Shown piece by piece: positions 24,633-37,995 of a stretch of DNA of 64,000 nt (its first letter is position 1; every line of letters begins with the position of its first letter). The position numbers were made by a program, and so were the translations under genes. Under the pieces are notes generated by a model that saw only the letters and a program-made list of their open reading frames with translations, did no database searches and had not been told where the DNA came from. The stretch is taken from the NCBI GenBank assembly GCA_947685225.1, contig CANTUV010000011.1, forward strand, positions 64,964,501-65,028,500. The letters are read 5' to 3'. This DNA comes from Garcia nutans. Taxonomy: Eukaryota > Streptophyta > Magnoliopsida > Malpighiales > Euphorbiaceae.

Positions 24633-24873
24633 TACAAAACCTTCACACTACACATACTCTCCACTCTTTAACGAGAAGCCCAACCCCCTCCTCTCTCTTT
24701 CTCTTTCTCTGTTCTCTCTCTTTCATTGGTAACAGTAACATCACACCAATAGCAGCAGCTGACAGGCGCCGTTTCTCTCTCTCGCTCTCTCCCTCTGCAA
24801 TTATAGTTGAGTTCGCCACTAGCTTTTATAAACCTTGTCTCTCTCATCAAAATTCAAATACGAAAACAAAATC

Positions 24874-26244
24874 ATGGTGAGATTTTTTTTTTCTTTCTGT
24901 CAATTTCCCTTCTTTTTTATTATTTGTTTTCTTTTTAAATTTTCTTATTGAATTCTTTTCATAATTGTATACAGCTGGTTTCTGCACATCCATTACCTCA
25001 CTGGCTTCAAGTTCTTCTTAATGAAAAGTTCTTCAACGCTTGTATAATTCATGAAGATGCCAAGAAGAATGAAAAGAACATATTTTGCTTGGACTGTTGT
25101 ATCGGTATCTGTCCTCATTGCTTGTCTCCTCACAGCTCTCACAGACTTTTACAGGTTTAATTTCCCTTGAAATTGACCATCAACTTTTCTGCACAAGAAT
25201 TGAAAAGAAATGTTCTTTAATTTTAGTAAAATATTGATTTCTTTTTCTGGGTTTGAGTTACAGATAAGAAGGTATGTATATCACGATGTTATACGGCTGG
25301 GTGATGCTCAGAAATTGTTCGACTGCACCTCTGTTCAAGTAAGTAATTGAATTTCAGATGTGAATTAAAATCAAAGAAATAACACATTTGAAGAATATTT
25401 CAATATTTTACTCTTATTGTTCATTTCTTTCTTAACCAGTTTTAAACTTGCATTACTGTTTTTAGATTCTTTCTTTTTAACATATCGAGAAATCTAGCTA
25501 CAGTGGAGCAGAAAATCTAATACAGTTTTTGTTTAATTCTTTATTTAAATGTTGTATGTAATTTGAAAGAAAAATTAGAAAGGAAGAAATGTTTGAATTT
25601 TTCTCTTTTGGAATCTACTGTTTTTGATTATCTAGTCTCCTCTCTTTCTTTCTCCAGTCTTACACCACTAACAGTGCAAAAGTGGTATTTTTAAATCCAA
25701 GGCCACAAACTAGACAATTCAGAGGCTCCGGCAACATTTGTGGTACCTGTGACAGAAGCTTACAAGACCCTTATCTCTTCTGCTCTCTTTCGTGCAAGGT
25801 TCCTTATTTCTAACCTTTCTTTCTTTTCAATTTCTCTAACCGACCCATTTCACCATCTCCACTTTCCTAATCTGGGTCGCTTTTTTTCTAACTGTTTGTA
25901 TATCCTTGCAGATTGATCATATCATTGGAACAAAAGGGGTAGGTGGACTTTCCGGTTTCCTCTTTGATTGCAAGTTCTTGTCTTTGCCTGAACCGGGTTC
26001 AGATGACGGTTTAATGACACCAGACTCAGTTCTTGAACCCGCCGCTTCAACTCGGACATCTTCTAGTTCAGGTGGGTACGGTGGGGTTGGGTGCAGAACA
26101 GTTGCCTGCACTGCAACAACTGAAATTGTGAGAAAGAGGAGTAGCTTATCAGCTTGCAGGCCAATGTTCCCACGGATGTCGGAAATGTCAGCTGGTTTGA
26201 TGAACCGGAGAAAGAAAACTCCAAATAGGGCTCCACTTTATTAA
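24874..26244 (+). CDS. PLATZ zinc-binding transcription factor
   Basis: PLATZ proteins are plant-specific zinc-dependent DNA-binding proteins that bind A/T-rich DNA, generally repress transcription and act in the nucleus. The five coding exons are 24874-24876, 24975-25154, 25264-25338, 25658-25798 and 25912-26244, all with GT-AG borders and whole-codon lengths. They give about 243 residues. The N-terminal part carries the cysteine/histidine-rich region (PHWLQVLL, FNACIIHEDAKKNEKNIFCL, CCIGICPHCLSPHSSHR). The PLATZ core follows: RRYVYHDVIRLGDAQKLFDC, VFLNPRPQTRQFRGSGNIC, CDRSLQDPYLFCSLSCK. The tail is serine-rich and ends in basic RRKKTPNRAPLY, the usual C-terminal motif. Exon 1 contributes only the ATG before the splice donor. 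No in-frame ATG is seen at the start of exon 2, so this start is required. The gene appears intact. Confidence 0.94.
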
Positions 26245-29200
26245 GATCAGTAGCATCCAAGTTGGGCGGTTGTAGAAGAGACCACCGGCGGTGGTGGTGG
26301 TGGTGAGAGAGAAGAGGGTAAAATTGGAATTTTAATATTAATCAGAGGGTAATTTGGGGAGAAGATGAAATCTCAAATCTCTAAATTTTTGTCAAGGACA
26401 TTCTCTCTCATAAAATCAAAAAATTATAGTGGTTTGGTTCTCTGGCAAAATCAAATTATTCAATTAGCTTTTTTTATTTTTTTACCCTTTATTTCACAGA
26501 CTTCTTACAGTAAGTAACAGTGCCAAGAGGACCCTGTTTTTATTTTGGCCTTTTTCTTCCCCTGATTGATGATAAAATTATTGCCATTCTTATCTTCAAT
26601 TATCTGCTGTTCTAACTTTTATCTGTATCTGTACCTCCTGTTTCTTTTGTTGTTTATGCTTTATTATTTTTAAGCAAATTGATGGAAACTAATTTTAAGC
26701 TTTTTTATATTTATTTTTTTAAATTTTTTATAGAATATTATTTGATTTATTCCATTTTTTCAAACTAAATATTCCATTAATTGTTAAACTTGAATAATAT
26801 AAAGTAGTAATATTCTTCATGTAATCTTTCAACAGAGTAATGAAAATTAGTTAGGAATGTAAATAGTGGCAGCAATTATCTTATAGTTTGAAAGATTAAA
26901 TTGTGTTATTTTTTATTCCTTTATAATTTTTTTATGAATATGAAGAATAAAATTTATAAATTTGATTGAATTACTCAAAAAATTAAAATTTATAATAAAA
27001 AATTATATTACAAAAGAAATAAAAAAAATAAAAACGTAACTTGTCAAAATGAAAATATAAAAGAAAATAAGATGCTTAAATAAAAAAAAACTGGAAGATT
27101 AAGAAAAATATATAATTTTTAGTATATTCAATTGTATTAATAAAATACAATAAAATAGAAGCTGCCTTTGCTTACTCAAGTAGTTGGCTTTAATTTCTTT
27201 TCTTCTTCCCAATGACAATTGAGACAAAATTAGTAGGCAATATACTTGAAATTCAATTATTTATTCATTTTCTTCTCCCAATATCCTCTGTATTTGCGTA
27301 GGGAAGCTCTTCTCTATATTATTATATTCTAAAAGTTCAACTTTAGTGGAAACTTGAGAAATCTCTTATTACATTGCTTCTTAACCATTATATGTATAAA
27401 TATATATATTAATTATTTTATATTTATTAGATTAATAGACAATACTTCACATTAATAAAAAAACCAAACAAGGCAAAATACAACAGTAAATTAGACAATC
27501 TAATTAAAATTATAAGTTAATTATATAATCATATATATAATGATATTTTTTTAAAAAAATTATTTTAAAATTTTTTAGATGAATTTTTTATTTTTTAGTA
27601 ATAAAATATAAAATATATATTATTCAAGCAGTTTGTCATTTTAAATAAAATGTTTTATTATTATATTATATAACTTTTTTAAATTAAAGCAACTTTTATT
27701 ATTATTATTATTGATAGGAGAAACAAAATTGATTCTCAATATATTATTTAAAAAAAATATATACATTTATACTATATATATATCTGGTATGCCGAGCTAA
27801 AGCAGTTTTATGCAAAGATATGTTAAGGGCAGCGCTCAACTTTTTCAGTTTTGCTTCAAGTTGAGACCAGCTTTGCTTGTCAAAAGCTAGTGGAAAAAGG
27901 GCAAATATAAATTTATCTGCAAATATTTTCTATATGATTATGGCGAAGCACATCACATGCATGTAGATTGTCAAGCGTAGCTGCATACGTATTTCGAAAT
28001 TTGTAATTATTTGGGAGACCAAGTTCAACGATAATTGTCTTTTTATATTATTAAATTAAAAGCCCCCCTCTGTGGCATATGCACATTTCAGATCAAACCG
28101 GGTTATATGGAATAAATGGATGAGATTAATTGAATCACACTACCCCCACCCCACCGATTATCAATAATGAAGCTAAATTTACCAGGAATTATTGTAGGAT
28201 TGTCTCCTATGTATATCAATAATTCTATTATTAGACACTCAGCCAAAACTAAAATAATGAAACTATTCATATTTTTATTAATTACATGCATAATAGATAA
28301 TATTTAAAATTTGAATCCCAGACTTAATATTGGCAATCAAGTCAAAATTGTTTTTTTTTTCTAACAATCAAGTATTCTACAACTCAAAAATTATACATTA
28401 TTCGGAATTTTTATGCCACATAAACTCATCAAGTTTTAAAAGTACTTTATATTGATGACTTAAACTCAGCACCAATAATTAATATTTCACGATTAATAAT
28501 ATATTGATCAGTAGGTTTGTAATTTTTTAAAAGGTTTGCAATTCTGAATTTAGCGTCCTATAGTGGGGTAAAAAAACAAACCTGGTAGCTGGGGCAATGG
28601 AAATTTCCAGACAAAATGAGCTAAATAAAGAGACAGAGAGAGTGGGGAGAAAGGCGAACAAAGGAAGTGAAATTGCAATGTGAATACGAGACTTCATGAA
28701 TTATGAGAAAAAGTACTTTGACAGTTAAACATAATAAAAGCTTGAGAAGACCCATTTTAATTATATAGTATATTAGATTTGGGGGACCGAGTAGTACTGT
28801 AGTAGGCCTTTAAAGACTCCATATCCATAGACCAAATCTTTTGAAGAGACTAGCCAACACTAACAAGAGCAAGGTTTATTACATACCCACCAAGCACGTT
28901 CCTCTTCCTCCTCCTCCTTCTTCTTCTCTGTAATCCATGCATGAAAAATTATTACTCTCTGTTCTATTAAAATCGTTCTATATTTATTAAAAAAATTATT
29001 AAATTTTTTATATATTATACAAAATTATTTTAAATAAATTAAAATATTATTTATTAATTAAATCATTAATAATAAAAAAATTAAAAAAATAATTAATTTT
29101 TTTATTATATAAAAGTGATGATTTAAGATGTATAATTTTTTATTTTATAAAAGTGACAATTTTAATAAAGCGGAAAGAGTATTATTATAATAAAGAAAGA

Positions 29201-29773
29201 TTTAATTTTTAATGAAAAAAGAAAACAAGAATTTGATAATGGGTTAGTTTTGTTTTCTGGGTTTAGATATTTTTTAATTTTAAAACACAAATCTGAGGTA
29301 AAGACAAACTGTAAATGGCAGGAAAATTGAATAACGCTGATGGGGTTTCTGCAAACAGGACATGCAGTTGCCTTTTGTTATGTTTGTACCTGGAGTGGAC
29401 GCATTTTTGTACCATTCAAGAGCAAAGCTCTACCCTGCGGGCTGCTGCAACTGTACCCAGTACTATCCATCCACGTATAATATGAATTTTAAAGAAATAG
29501 ATACATTTTTTTTTTCTCACAGCTCCCTTCCTCTCTTTCTCCTTTTGCTTGGCTTTTTTCAATTTTAATTATCTAATACTCTACAATTCAAAGATTTTAA
29601 ATTAATATTAATTTGCATCAGATAAACTCTAAAAAAATAAAACACTCATCCTTAAATTTTAAAAGTACTTCATATTTGAATTTGAGACTAATAATTAAAA
29701 GAAAAGAGATCTATATCATCTCATCGTGTTGTTTCACCCCTCGAGAGTTCTTTCTACTTTGTCTTGCTTTCTC

Positions 29774-29805
<32 letters not shown>

Positions 29806-30943
29806 TCAGCTGTGCTTTTAAATTTTGTACCATGGGACCACAATCACCTCTTGTTGGCTGATTCTGTATATATCATTTATATTAAAAAAAAAATCATGCA
29901 GGTGATTTCAGTTCTTGGCTATATAGGTTCAGATTTTCAGATTTGCAGTTGTTTCAATTTGTAATTAACCCTTTATTTGCTAAGTTTCTAGTGTTTTGGG
30001 TCCTAACAGGAATATGGAAAAATAGATAAAAATTTAGAACTTCTGACAGGGAAATCAATGTTTAGTGTAAGATGAGAGGCAAAATATAATAGGATATTCT
30101 TTCTATTTGGTTCAGTAGTATTTACATGGATTCCGAGAAAATAATTTAATTAGTGGTTGCATGTCAACATATAAAGCATGATATATAGCGGCTTTATTTG
30201 TTGTTTGTGAATAAATTTGGCTAAGAAATCTTATGCAAGAAAGAATCAGGTTGCCGAAAAAGGTGATTTTGACTAATCATCCCCCAAGAATTTATTAATA
30301 TACATCATTGTCATCCCCCAAGCATCACATTAGAGAATCTCACTTGCTATTTTTACTATCTTATTTGAAATTTGCACTTGTAAAAAGACTTTTGTTTTAA
30401 AAACATGGTCATCTCCAGATAAAAGTTTTTTATAAATGCAAATTGGAGAGGATCTCTTGATCATAAGAGATCAATATCAGGCCTTTATTGGTAGGAATCT
30501 AGTAATTTTGAAGAAATAAATAAATAATAAGAAGTTGAACGCGATAGGAAGATGCAGTATAGAAATATAGAGTCATGGCACATGGCATTTGTGCGCCATT
30601 GTGGTTATGAAAAATTAATGAACGATTTGAAGTTGCTAGAGACGAACAATTTAACCTTGTTTTGTGAGAAAAAAAAATTGCTATTTGTGTATATATGCAC
30701 CCTACATGACCCTATATACAAAGGTTTATATACACATTGAAATAAAAAGAGATTTTCTCTCTTCAAATGGGATAACTGATCTGGCTGTAAGAAAATTGCC
30801 ATTTTTATTTTATTTTTTATGCGGCTGAGGTGGTGGATTTTTCATAACTTTTATAGAAATGGGGTTGATAAACAAGGATGGTACATCAACACAGTCCATT
30901 CCTATTGAATTGAAAATGGTTCAAGAGCATGTTAAATATAACA

Positions 30944-31163
30944 AAGTTGAAGTTACAAGTTAAAATAATCGGACAAAAATTCAATTTAATTACCGACTAA
31001 ATTTTTATTTATTATGGCAATTAAGGAAAAATAGTCTGTTTGAATCTTGCACTAAGTTGAAGTTACAAGTTAAAATAATCAGACAAAAGTTTAATTTAAT
31101 TACTGACTAAATTTTTATATATATTATGGCAATTAAGGGAAAATGTTCGGATTGAATCTTAAA
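30944..31163. repeat. Two-copy tandem duplication, 110-bp unit
   Basis: The units start at 30944 and 31054, each with AAGTTGAAGTTACAAGTTAA, and stay similar through TTTATTATGGCAATTAAGG. They differ at scattered positions, so the duplication is not very recent. The second unit runs into the left end of the inverted-repeat element at about 31135. Confidence 0.85.
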
Positions 31164-32092
31164 CTTGTTAACCATACTCAACTTAAAGACAAAATAACTT
31201 TAAACTTTTTACAAAATTACCTATAAAACAAGCTTTTTTTTAATCCTATAAAAAAAATATTTACAATTTTATAAAAAATTGAATTAAAATTTTAAAAATG
31301 TCTTACTTCTCACTAAAATATTTTTTAAAAAAAATACATTATTTTTCACTATAAATAATATTTTACTTTAATTTTTATTTTTTTAACTTTACTACTAAAT
31401 AAATATATTCTTATAAAATAATAAAAATTAATATTTTTAAATTATATTTTTGTCATATAAAATGTATTTATATTTTATAAAAAAATATTTTAATTTTGAA
31501 TATAAATAACAAATAACACTCATAAAAATAATATAAAAGTAAAATATATAAAAATATATTAATAAAAATATTTAATTTATTTTTAAAATTATATATAAAA
31601 ATAAAGTTAAAAATTTTATTTTTTATATAAATATTATGTAAATATTATACGTAAGTTGTGTGTATGTTATGCGGATATTATTATGTAAATAATATCTACA
31701 GAAAAAAAAATTATTATTTTTTTATATGTATAATATGTAAAATCTATTTAAATATCAATCTTGTTATATAGATGTTGTGTATATTACACACATAAAAATA
31801 AATATTAAAAATAGATTAATTTTTCTTTTTAATATATTAATTTAATATTTTTTCTTAATATATTTAATTATTAAAAATAAATTTAATTATTTTTATTAAT
31901 ATATTTTATTAATGTAAAATCTATTAATAATTTTTATTCATAGAATTATGAATTGATAAAAATTTATTAATATTTTTTTACAATATTAAAAAAAAGTTTA
32001 TTCTATGGGTAGTTTTGTAAAAAGTCTAAAGTTATTTTGTCTTAATTTAAGCCTGATTAACAAGTTTAAAATTTAAATTAAACATTTATCCT
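31135..32092. mobile_element. Candidate MITE-like element with long terminal inverted repeats
   Basis: The left arm (about 31135-31235) matches the reverse complement of the right arm (about 31990-32092). Shared blocks include TTAAACTTGTTAA, AAGACAAAATAACTTTA and ACTTTTTACAAAA. The arms are about 100 bp and roughly 80 percent alike by eye. The centre is almost pure A and T with no coding. The superfamily and target duplication could not be assigned. It is non-autonomous. Confidence 0.7.
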
Positions 32093-32899
32093 AAAATAAT
32101 CTCATAACAAGTAATTGCTATAAATATAATATTTAATTTTAATTTAAATAAGTTTAAATTTAATTATGGGACTCTTAAAATTATAGAGCTGGACAAGAAA
32201 GCATGTTCACGCTCATACAAATATACGGTTCAGTAAAAATGCATTCTGGACGCCAATTTATAATATTGGCATTAATTTAAGTATATAGTAAGGCTTAATT
32301 ATATAAATCTTGTTAATTTTTATATTTATATCATTAAAATCATTAAATTTTCATTATGTAAAGATAAAAGCTTCAAATATTTAATTTTTTTCAAATAAAA
32401 AATCATCTTTCAGCAGTCAAAATATAATGTGGCAGTCACGTGTCACTATGTTGAAAAAATAAAAAAACAAAATTCACCTTATTTTTCATTCATATGTGTA
32501 GAATTACTCTATTGGGAGAAAAATAAATTAAATTATGTGCTAATAATTGTGCTTTTATTAATATAAATTGTATAAGATGTGATTTCAAATTCTGATAATT
32601 AATTTATGGAAATTGAAGAATAGAGAGCTTGTGTGAGATAAGAGAGAGTGATAATATGTAACTGCACACGAGAGAAATGAGATGGAAGCATTTTTTTTTC
32701 TTTTGTTTATCATGCAACGATACGTGACTGTCATATTATACTTTAATCGTCAAAAAATGCCTTTAGAGATTTTGGTTAGAAACTATAAACTACAGAACCG
32801 TACTGGTGAAGATCCTTAAATGATTTTTGATCTACCACTGTCAAGTTTGTAGACTTATCAAATGACATACACACAAAGATAAGAGTAAAGGTGAGATTA

Positions 32900-33259
32900 A
32901 GGGGGGTGTATTCAATTCAGATTTTAAAAGATTATGTCAGATTTTTTATAATCCATGGATTATGTAAAATCCATGGATTGTTTTAATTCTACATAGATTT
33001 TATGAATTCTTTAGGTTTGTGAGAAGATTTGTAGATGGATTTCTATTTATACCAAATATTCTAGAATCCATCACAATCCATTATTCAATGAATTCTTTGA
33101 AAATCCATAGAATTTTTAATACCATTGGATTTAGAAGGATATTTTAAAATCCTAATTGAATACCCCGAAATTTTAAATGACTTTTTAAAATCCTAATTGA
33201 ATACCCATAAATTTTTAAAATACAAAAAAATCTTATAGAGTCTCTATTGAATACACCCC
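32900..33259. mobile_element. PIF/Harbinger-like MITE
   Basis: A 360-bp element with perfect 14-bp terminal inverted repeats, GGGGTGTATTCAAT at 32903-32916 and ATTGAATACACCCC at 33246-33259. Flanking TTA is present at 32897-32899 and 33260-33262, the 3-bp duplication typical of Tourist/Harbinger elements, although three extra bases (AGG) lie between the left TTA and the left repeat. The interior has subterminal repeats of the same motif (AAAATCCTAATTGAATACCC twice) and no ORF. Confidence 0.82.
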
Positions 33260-33604
33260 TTAGGTAGTTTAGTTGGAGATCGTCTACTCACATTTATGCC
33301 ATTAACTAGAAAATTCATAGAATTCATTTATGACCCTTTTTCCAAGTACTGCCTCAATTAAATGCTAAGATAATTAATTTATTAACTAAATTATAGACTG
33401 TTTGTTGTCTGATTTTATAGTTTATATAATTATTATTTTTACAGACTAAATTGGAAAGCTTTAAGGATCAAAATATTTGGCCAACTGGGATAGTTTTTAA
33501 TAACGTTGCACAAGTAGGTCAGGTAAATTTACTGTTCTATCTACTTATTTTTTCTTCTTGTTTTCTGCCTGTGTTATAAATTTACCTATTTATTAGTTCA
33601 ATAA

Positions 33605-33608
<4 letters not shown>

Positions 33609-33637
<29 letters not shown>
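33609..33637. repeat. (AT)n microsatellite
   Basis: About 14 AT units about 0.9 kb upstream of the VAP gene start codon. Confidence 0.9.
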
Positions 33638-33640
<3 letters not shown>

Positions 33641-34521
33641 TTCATTTATTATTTATCATATATCAGATGCATTCATTTCATTTACTGATTTTCAATATTC
33701 TGTCCAAACATCGCTTCCTTATCTAAAATAATAAAAAGCAAAATAAAATAAAATAATTATATTTGAATTTTCTTGTTTGTCTTAATTGAAGGTTATATTG
33801 AATACTATCTTTTAAGAGATATCGACTTTGAATTCCAATAATTAGAGTTAATTTAAATTTGTTAAAATAAAATTATTTAAGAAAGCAAGAATTCATGTAG
33901 CAGGTTAGTTTTTAGAAAAATTACATGATATATCATTTTCTTCAAATATTCTATAATTTTTGATAAATTTCTCTTTTTATTTTCTAATTTAAGATATATT
34001 TAATTTTGAAAATAAGTATTTTTTTAAAATCAAAATTGGTTATATCAAAATAAAAATATTTTTATTTTTTAACATAAATTTCTAAGAAATCCAAATTTTT
34101 TATATTTTATTTATATTTCTAATAAAAGATATTAATAGACATAAGCATTATCAGATACTTGGGATAGACTTTCTATCAGCATTATGCTAACTGGATAGTG
34201 GGCTTCAGAAAACATAGGCTAGGCCCATTCGGTTTTGTTTAATAAATTGTAGATCCCAATAAATGGGAAATTAAGCCCATTGAAATTGAATGTCTTCACG
34301 AGGACGTATAATGGTTTAACGATGAGGACCCACATTGACTCTTTTTTTTAAAAAAAATCAAACGGTGCGAGTTTGTCACTCTCAACTGTAATGAATTTCC
34401 CCTTCTTCACCAAATTTATAATAAGAATGTAAATTAAATTCTGCCATTTCTGTTTCCATTTCTCTTTTCTTGATCTGTCTCACCATTCAATTTTGAACTA
34501 TTTTTTTCTGATTCGAAAATC

Positions 34522-35860
34522 ATGAGCACTGGAGATCTCCTCAACATTCAACCTTCGGAACTCAAATTCCCATGTAAGTTAAAGTTTCCCCAACTTTCTT
34601 TCCTTTTTGTGTTTGGTTTCGGAGAAAATTGGGGAAAAAAGAAAAAAGATCTAATAGGAAAGCATGGGAAATTTAGTTTTTTTAACATTTGTTTTTAGGA
34701 TTTTACATTAAATTAAGCCAATAGTTGATAGCCGATAAATTGTTTTTGTTAAACGGGAACTGAAAAGTTGAAATAATTTTTATTGAGTAATGTATTTTTT
34801 TAGATCCAAATTATAGTTATAATTTTTTGGGGAAAGTAGTGATGCCTAATTTATCTGATTTTCTGCTATTATTTTTCACTGATTCTCTCGCTTTTGATGA
34901 AGTTGAATTGAAGAAGCAGAGTTCATGTTCTATGCAATTGACTAACAAGTCAGATAAATATGTGGCTTTTAAGGTCGGTTCTCTCTTTCTTTCTCTCAGT
35001 TCTTTTCATGTTTTATGATCGACATTTGGTTTCCTTATGATTATGATTGGCTAACAAGTTCAACTTGTTGAAAATTGGAACTGAGTAGGTTAAAACGACT
35101 AATCCCAAGAAATATTGTGTTCGTCCCAACACTGGCATCATTTTGCCTGGGACCACTTGCAATGTTACAGGTAAATTTTCAATAATTATTGATAATAAAA
35201 ACTGCAAATTGGTTGAATGGATTTCTTCTGTATTACCTCCTTTTAGCTGGTATTCACCCCCTTATGATATGATTCCTGATTGTAATGTTATGATAAATTC
35301 CTTAATTTTCTTAGGGAAAAGGCCAAAACTTTCTTGTTTCAGTTTAATTTTTCTTTTAAAATGTCAAATATGAATAATTTGTTGATACATGAGTCATACT
35401 GATTGCTGTTCATATTTTTGTGCCATGTATTAAATTATTTTGGAATATGTCCTGGTAGTTACAATGCAAGCCCAAAAAGATTTGCCCCCTGATATGCAAT
35501 GCAAGGACAAATTCCTTCTTCAGATAGTTGTTGCATTTGATGGTGCAACTACAAAAGATATAACTCCAGAGATGGTGAGATAGCTTCTTGCTAGCTGTTC
35601 TTTTCTCCACCTGTTCTCACTTTTCTGGACTTTTGAAGACTGAGTTTCATATCCTTCTTGTTGGACTTTAAGACAATATTAATTGGTTTTGCAGTTTATT
35701 AAGGAGGTTGGTAAAGTTGTAGAGGAGTTCAAATTACGCGTTGTATACATTCCTGCCAATCCTCCATCACCTGTCCCAGAAGAATCTGAAGAAGGATCAT
35801 CCCCAAGGGAATCTGTACTTGAAAATGGTTCTCATGATGCTTCTTTACTAGAAGCTGTGA

Positions 35861-35900
<40 letters not shown>

Positions 35901-37399
35901 TCCGGTTTCTGTATGTAAAGATGGCCACATTGGTGCATGATGTCTAGCATAACCATTTTTAACATCATCTGATAATTTTCAGGTATCAAGATCTTTAGAG
36001 GAGCCTAAAGAGAAATCTTCCGAGGTAAATTGTCTTTTGCTTATTTGTATAAAAGTTGGTAACTTGATCACTTTTTACTTTTTATTTCAATATTTCTGTG
36101 TGGGTCAACTATGGTTTCAATATTTTAAGCATGTGGTCTAGATCTTCAGAGAGAATTTGAAAATTTAGGAGGCTTTACCTTTTTAGTATGTTTCACTCTA
36201 GCTAGTCATCGGATAGATCTCTACTGATTTGATAATTTACAAAATTTTTCCTTGAAATTTGTCTTTATGGATTGCTCATTATTTGCTTTTCAATAGAGGG
36301 TTTTGTATTTTTATTTGTGTATGGGAAGTATTCAACGCCTCTGTCTTCTCCCTTTTCAAATTCTTACGCAATAGTATTCTCATTATAGTGCTAAATTACG
36401 ATTTTACCAGAGAGACAACCTGTATGGTACTTGATAAGTTCATGAAACTGCTGCATGAAATACAGAATCACCTTCAAAGCCGATAAAGATTTTAACGGTC
36501 AACCTTCCAAAGTACTATAAGCATAAACTGTAGTCTGTTGTTGTTATGAGTCCCCACATTGATTAGGTGTTCATTGCTTACATAACTGGTTCTTATAGAA
36601 ACTGTTTGATATTTTTCATTCAGTATTTGTCTAGTATAAGGATTCTTCTGGAGAACATGTAATTGCATTGGTAGTATTGTAACTTGAATGCACATATCTA
36701 AGATTGTGTGATCATGAAATCCAGCATTTCACTAACTTGCTTGTCTAACATGGGACGATTATTCTTGGAAATAGATGTTGTTGATGTGGCCTTTTCCATA
36801 TTATTCTTAGTTTAAAAAGGTATTTATCTGTCTTCTGGGGGCTTTTGGTAGGGCGTGCACATTGTGGTTGAAATAATCAAATGTCCATCAGGACCATATG
36901 CAAATTGCACTATGCTTCTGGACTAGCATGTAAATCATTCCCCTTGTATTTCTTCAAAGGTCTACCTGTAATAGAGGTCATAAATTATAGCTTGGCAATT
37001 TACGTTTTTTTTCATTTGAGGCTGCACATGAGAACAGAAGTTTATATGCTCATGTTACATGTCTTTCTTTCTCCTATTCTACATAAGCAATTTTTATGAT
37101 GGATTTTTCAGGCATGGTCTGCAATTTCTAAGTTGACTGAGGAGAAAAAATCTGCTCTACAGCAAAATCAACAGCTACGGCGAGAACTGGTATGACCTGC
37201 TCTACAGACTTCTTTAATGGTGTTTGTTACTGTTAAGAGTTACTAACCTTTAGCATTATCATGTGCTAATTCCTTGCAACAGGAACTGATGAGAAAGCAA
37301 GTTAGCAAAAATCGTGCTGGTGGCTTCTCTTTATTTTTTGCGTTGGTGGTTGGTCTATTAGGTATCCTGATTGGCTATCTTGCGGAGAGAACTGAATAA
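34522..37399 (+). CDS. VAP27-type vesicle-associated membrane protein (MSP domain, tail-anchored)
   Basis: VAP proteins sit in the ER membrane and, through a cytosolic MSP domain, bind FFAT-motif partners at ER contact sites, including ER-plasma membrane sites in plants. The eight exons are 34522-34573, 34903-34973, 35089-35170, 35459-35574, 35695-35856, 35983-36024, 37112-37189 and 37283-37399. They total 720 nt and give 239 residues with consistent phases. The MSP domain covers about residues 6-130: FELKKQSSCSMQLTNKSD, VKTTNPKKYCVRPNTGIILP, TMQAQKDLPPDMQCKDKFLL. An acidic, serine-rich linker follows (PVPEESEEGSSPRES), then a coiled coil (AWSAISKLTEEKKSALQQNQ). The C-terminal membrane anchor is FSLFFALVVGLLGILIGYLA. 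The order matches plant VAP27-1/-2 proteins. The first Met precedes the conserved LLNIQPSELKF start. No lesion is seen. Confidence 0.95.
35862..35892. repeat. (TA)n microsatellite in a VAP intron
   Basis: About 15 TA units begin five bases after the exon 5 splice donor, followed by a T run. Confidence 0.9.
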
Positions 37400-37995
37400 A
37401 CTGACATTTGTTAGATGGGTTACTGGCTTGAATTGCTAAAGCTTTCCCATATATAGTTTTTAAAACTCTGTAGGGCCTTTTCACTTTAATTTGTAAAATT
37501 ACAGGCTGATGTATTATTTGCAAATTTCAGCAATTGATTTGTTAGAAGTTTGAACAAGACCAATTTGTTGGTTTAAGTTGTGTTTGTGCTGTGCAGTAGG
37601 ATGTTATTTTTCTAACTTGAGTTAAATTCTTAAGGATGAGTGAACTTAAATTCGCTATTGTTAGCTGGAAACAAAATAAAATAAAATTAAGGATTATGTT
37701 TAGTTGAATTGACGAATGTTTGAAAACTGCCAATTCTTCTTTTCAATATAGATTTAAAAAAGCCAATCATAAAATCAATAATTAAAATATGAGAGTTTAT
37801 ATTTTTATATTACTTAGATCATATTTTTATATTTGGTAGTGGAGGATTTAACAAAAGCAAATGAGAAAGTATGAATCAATTTAGTTATTTGTACTTATAC
37901 AAGCCAATGCGCATCAATTAATCTAGAGACAGAAATATGATACCACAGAGACCAGACCTGATAAAAGTACATGCATAGGTTAAAAGTGCATTTGA

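Larger units (their letters stand above)
26245..32896. other. Intergenic region, repeats and no supported gene
   Basis: The first 300 bases are probably the PLATZ 3' untranslated region and include a GGT-rich run near 26287-26304. Beyond this the DNA is AT-rich. A TA tract lies at 29775-29799. A segment at 28570-28960 and a 68-residue ORF at 29362-29568 have more balanced composition, but no domain is recognisable. From 30944 a tandem duplication leads into an inverted-repeat element (listed separately). The DNA at 32280-32890 has no recognisable gene. Confidence 0.65.

Noticed and set aside
29362..29568. 68-residue ORF with several cysteines preceded by an AG
   Set aside because: There is no recognisable domain, no partner exon, and the second half is low-complexity. 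It was too weak to call a gene.
36259..36486. 75-residue ORF inside the long VAP intron 6
   Set aside because: It is intronic, with chance composition and no domain. The VAP exons on both sides join correctly without it.
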